From Treponema sp. (GTDB taxonomy: Bacteria; Spirochaetota; Spirochaetia; Treponematales; Breznakiellaceae): DNA of 6,879 nucleotides. Made by a program: the position numbers and the translations under genes. The stretch lies in contig JAITJV010000135.1 of NCBI GenBank assembly GCA_031278755.1, positions 1 through 6,879 of the forward strand. The letters run 5' to 3'. Shown here piece after piece: positions 5,306 through 6,879 of the stretch. The notes under the pieces were generated by a model that worked only from the letters and a program-made list of their open reading frames with translations, was not told the DNA's origin and searched no databases. Numbering within the stretch: position 1 is the stretch's first letter; each line of letters opens with the position of its first letter.

Positions 5306-5887
5306 TTACTGGGCCGCAGTCTGATTCTTTTTAAGATCCTCGTAGAAGTTGGATACGGAAAGGGTAACGTAGGGCGACAGCCAAAGGTAACCGATGCCGA
5401 ACGTCAACACGCAGAGCAGGTACCAGCCTATGAAGCTCAGATGCAGGCAGAAGAGTTTGCCCTTGTAACCGTTCATCATTTTCCGGCTGGCGGTAATGGC
5501 GTCAAGGGCGTTCATGTTCGGGTTGTCCTTAAGAATAAAGAAAGCCATGGAATAACTAAAGGATTTTATAATGCCCGGAATAAAAAACAGCAATGACCAG
5601 AGGATGATAAAAATCCCTTCGAACAGAAACAGCAGAAAGGCCTTTCCGAAGTTGTCAAACCCGTCAAACAGGTTGCCGAACAAGACCGTCTCTCCCCTGG
5701 CCTTGTGGAGGAAATACCCGTAATACCCAAGGGCCAAAGGGCCGCCCACTATAAGCAGCCCTATTCCCAGCAGCCCGCTTGCTACGCTTACCAGCACGCC
5801 GTAAATAAACACAATCCCCACTGCCGTCAGCCATGTACCGTACAGTTGGCTTCTTGCGGCCGCCCGCAGCGCTGAATTTTCCTGCAT
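5306..5887 (-). CDS. DUF975 family integral membrane protein
   Basis: A 193-residue hydrophobic protein of the DUF975 family, whose function is unknown. The family signature is clear in the C-terminal half: ALDAITASRKMMNGYKGKLF followed by HLSFIGWYLLCVLTFGIGYLWLSPY and the closing NFYEDLK. Likely membrane segments are at about 17-37, 40-62, 82-106, 144-163 and 165-180, with a Gly-rich first pair. It has no signal peptide cleavage site and should sit in the cytoplasmic membrane. The start at 5887 is supported by AAGGAGA at 5900-5894, six bases upstream of the ATG, the best ribosome site in the window. It is a stand-alone unit with its own promoter and a hairpin after its stop. No neighbour suggests a role. 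The length is normal for the family and the gene is intact. Confidence 0.92.
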   Translation of the reverse strand: MQENSALRAAARSQLYGTWLTAVGIVFIYGVLVSVASGLLGIGLLIVGGPLALGYYGYFLHKARGETVLFGNLFDGFDNFGKAFLLFLFEGIFIILWSLLFFIPGIIKSFSYSMAFFILKDNPNMNALDAITASRKMMNGYKGKLFCLHLSFIGWYLLCVLTFGIGYLWLSPYVTLSVSNFYEDLKKNQTAAQ

Positions 5888-5913
5888 AGCACGTCTCCTT
5901 GCCTACTATACTA

Positions 5914-5942
5914 TATATAAACCGTTAAACGGCTCCTGTCAA
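5914..5942 (-). promoter_or_regulatory. Promoter of the DUF975 gene
   Basis: A perfect TTGACA at 5942-5937, a 17-base spacer and TATATA at 5919-5914, within an alternating TA run. The start would be near 5907, giving a leader of about 20 bases that contains the AAGGAGA ribosome site. The -35 box overlaps one arm of a small hairpin (AAGGC/GCCTT, 5941-5954) that follows the racemase gene. Confidence 0.75.
5922..5932. promoter_or_regulatory. Palindrome between -35 and -10, possible operator
   Basis: CCGTT-A-AACGG is a perfect inverted repeat of 5-base arms around a single base, centred in the spacer of the DUF975 promoter. A repressor bound here would block RNA polymerase. The arms are short, so chance is possible, and no regulator gene is visible nearby. 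Confidence 0.35.
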
Positions 5943-5987
5943 GGCGGCGGCCTTTTCCGTCATTTCAGGATAAACGAACCGGAGGAA

Positions 5988-6879
5988 TTATAATCCTGGC
6001 GCAGACGCTGTTTCCCCCTGTGTAAAGCGGCTTCGTTCGGCCCATAGCCCCAGGGCGGGGTTTGGGATGAAAAAGATACGCTCTCCGGCGCAATCGTTCC
6101 AGCCGGCGCGCAGACGCTCCGGATTATAACGGGAAAGCTCCTCGTCAAGGTTCCCCCATTCGTAACCGGCGTTTTCAATTTCCGCGCGTTGCAATCCCTT
6201 TCCCGGGCCGTTGCGTGTGCAATAGCGTATAGTGAAGCGTCCTTCGCTTGAGCCGTGGATCAGGTGGGCCGCGGCACTGAGGTTTTGCCCAAGGTCTTTT
6301 TCGGCGGCCGTTTTTTCCTGTACCCACGCGGCGGGATGGTAGCCGTATTTCCGGATCAGCGCGTCTATGCCCCTGTCTTCACCGAAGTGTTCAAGCCCGG
6401 GGGCAAGGATCAAAAGTTCGCCTCCGTCTTCCATTGCCATGCGGGAACGGTACACCGCCTTGTTTCCAAGCCATGTACTGCGGTACTCTTCGGGATCAAG
6501 GTACGCCACCGCCTTTCGTATAGGTTCATCCATGATGTCGATGTTTACTTCGCGGGCAAGGGCGGCGGCCTTTTCAAAACATTCACGGCCGAACCCGATA
6601 AAAAGCCCGCGGACGGCAAGCCCTTCTCCGCCGTTCCGCCTTCCCACTACGGTAAGAACATACAGTATCGGGGGAAGCAGATGGCCGAAACGCCTGATCC
6701 CTTCGTCGAACAGCGCCCTGACGGGGGTATTGGTTCTTCCCATGATACGTTCCATGCCGTAACAGGCCCCGGCATAGTGGCTCTTGTCTACGGCTTCCTT
6801 GCCGCCTGTTCCTACAAGGATATTCTTTGTGTGGTTTGCCATGCCGGTGATTTCCTGCGGCACTACCTGCCCTATTGAA
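5988..6879 (-). CDS. LarA-like nickel-pincer hydroxyacid racemase/epimerase, C-terminal part (5' end outside window)
   Basis: The frame is open to the right edge and reads SIGQVVPQEITGMANHTKNI and onward. The GTG at 6863 is therefore an internal codon, and the true start lies beyond the window. About 297 residues are present of a family that is usually around 420-430. The sequence matches the LarA superfamily (lactate racemase and relatives), enzymes that use a nickel-pincer nucleotide to racemise or epimerise 2-hydroxy acids. Recognisable stretches are HTKNILVGTGG, LDPEEYRSTWLGNKAVYRSRMA, DGGELLILAPGLEHFGED, NLSAAAHLIHGSSEGRF and the closing FFIPNPALGLW. This subgroup resembles proteins annotated as D-mannonate or gluconate 2-epimerases rather than lactate racemase itself. 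That substrate guess is inference. The cofactor-binding lysine lies in the missing part, and no larB, larC or larE is in the window. A 5-pair hairpin follows the gene, and the DUF975 promoter begins 46 bases past its stop. Confidence 0.85.
   Translation of the reverse strand, partial: SIGQVVPQEITGMANHTKNILVGTGGKEAVDKSHYAGACYGMERIMGRTNTPVRALFDEGIRRFGHLLPPILYVLTVVGRRNGGEGLAVRGLFIGFGRECFEKAAALAREVNIDIMDEPIRKAVAYLDPEEYRSTWLGNKAVYRSRMAMEDGGELLILAPGLEHFGEDRGIDALIRKYGYHPAAWVQEKTAAEKDLGQNLSAAAHLIHGSSEGRFTIRYCTRNGPGKGLQRAEIENAGYEWGNLDEELSRYNPERLRAGWNDCAGERIFFIPNPALGLWAERSRFTQGETASAPGL

Noticed and set aside
5941..5954. AAGGC/GCCTT hairpin as terminator of the racemase gene
   Set aside because: The stem has only five pairs, no T run follows on the minus strand, and it overlaps the -35 box of the next promoter.
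5943..6575. An exact 15-base match (GGCGGCGGCCTTTTC) at 5943-5957 and 6561-6575
   Set aside because: The second copy encodes Glu-Lys-Ala-Ala-Ala with favoured codons, and the flanks do not match. At this composition a chance match is plausible.
6255..6878. A 207-codon plus-strand frame opposite the racemase gene
   Set aside because: The opposite strand encodes clear LarA-family motifs throughout; the frame is a GC-rich shadow.

Overview
The window looks like chromosomal DNA of a spirochaete, most likely a Treponema-related lineage with moderate to high GC. This is inferred from three things: the gene block SRP RNA (ffs) - dnaX - ybaB/ebfC - recR, the relaxed lipobox of a small lipoprotein, and the style of a 501-residue protein I know no characterised counterpart for. 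No taxonomic marker is present, so confidence in the lineage is moderate. Nothing resembles phage, an insertion sequence or a CRISPR array.

Layout, left to right. (a) 1-154: the start of a divergent minus-strand gene for an exported protein, cut by the window edge and carrying a C8 tract just after its signal peptide, then a short promoter region. (b) 155-1660, plus strand: a 501-residue protein of unknown function with a charged coiled coil and a histone-H1-like Lys/Arg/Ala linker. (c) 1661-1760: a 100-base convergent gap rich in inverted repeats, with a 12-base motif that recurs inside recR. (d) 4283-1761, minus strand: dnaX, ybaB and recR with overlapping ends, a typical DNA replication and repair operon, preceded at 4411-4301 by the SRP 4.5S-type RNA with its own strong promoter. 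(e) 4957-4433, minus: a DUF2314 lipoprotein. (f) 4958-5305: an intergenic stretch with an AT-rich core. It holds a good minus-strand promoter, about 140 bases of transcript and a strong intrinsic terminator. The terminator's 17-base loop is almost pure pyrimidine and contains the anti-Shine-Dalgarno sequence. I read this as a candidate small RNA, and it is the most interesting item here. (g) 5887-5306, minus: a DUF975 membrane protein with a well-defined promoter that has a palindrome between its -35 and -10 boxes. (h) 6879-5988, minus: the C-terminal two thirds of a LarA-like (nickel-pincer) hydroxyacid racemase/epimerase, running off the right edge.

DnaX is the clamp-loader subunit of the replicative polymerase. 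RecR acts in RecFOR recombinational repair, and YbaB is a nucleoid-associated protein. Overlaps of 11 and 4 bases suggest translational coupling. The SRP RNA serves protein targeting to the membrane and is a conserved neighbour rather than a functional partner. The lipoprotein, the candidate small RNA, the DUF975 protein and the racemase share a strand, but strong promoters separate them, so they are probably not one operon.
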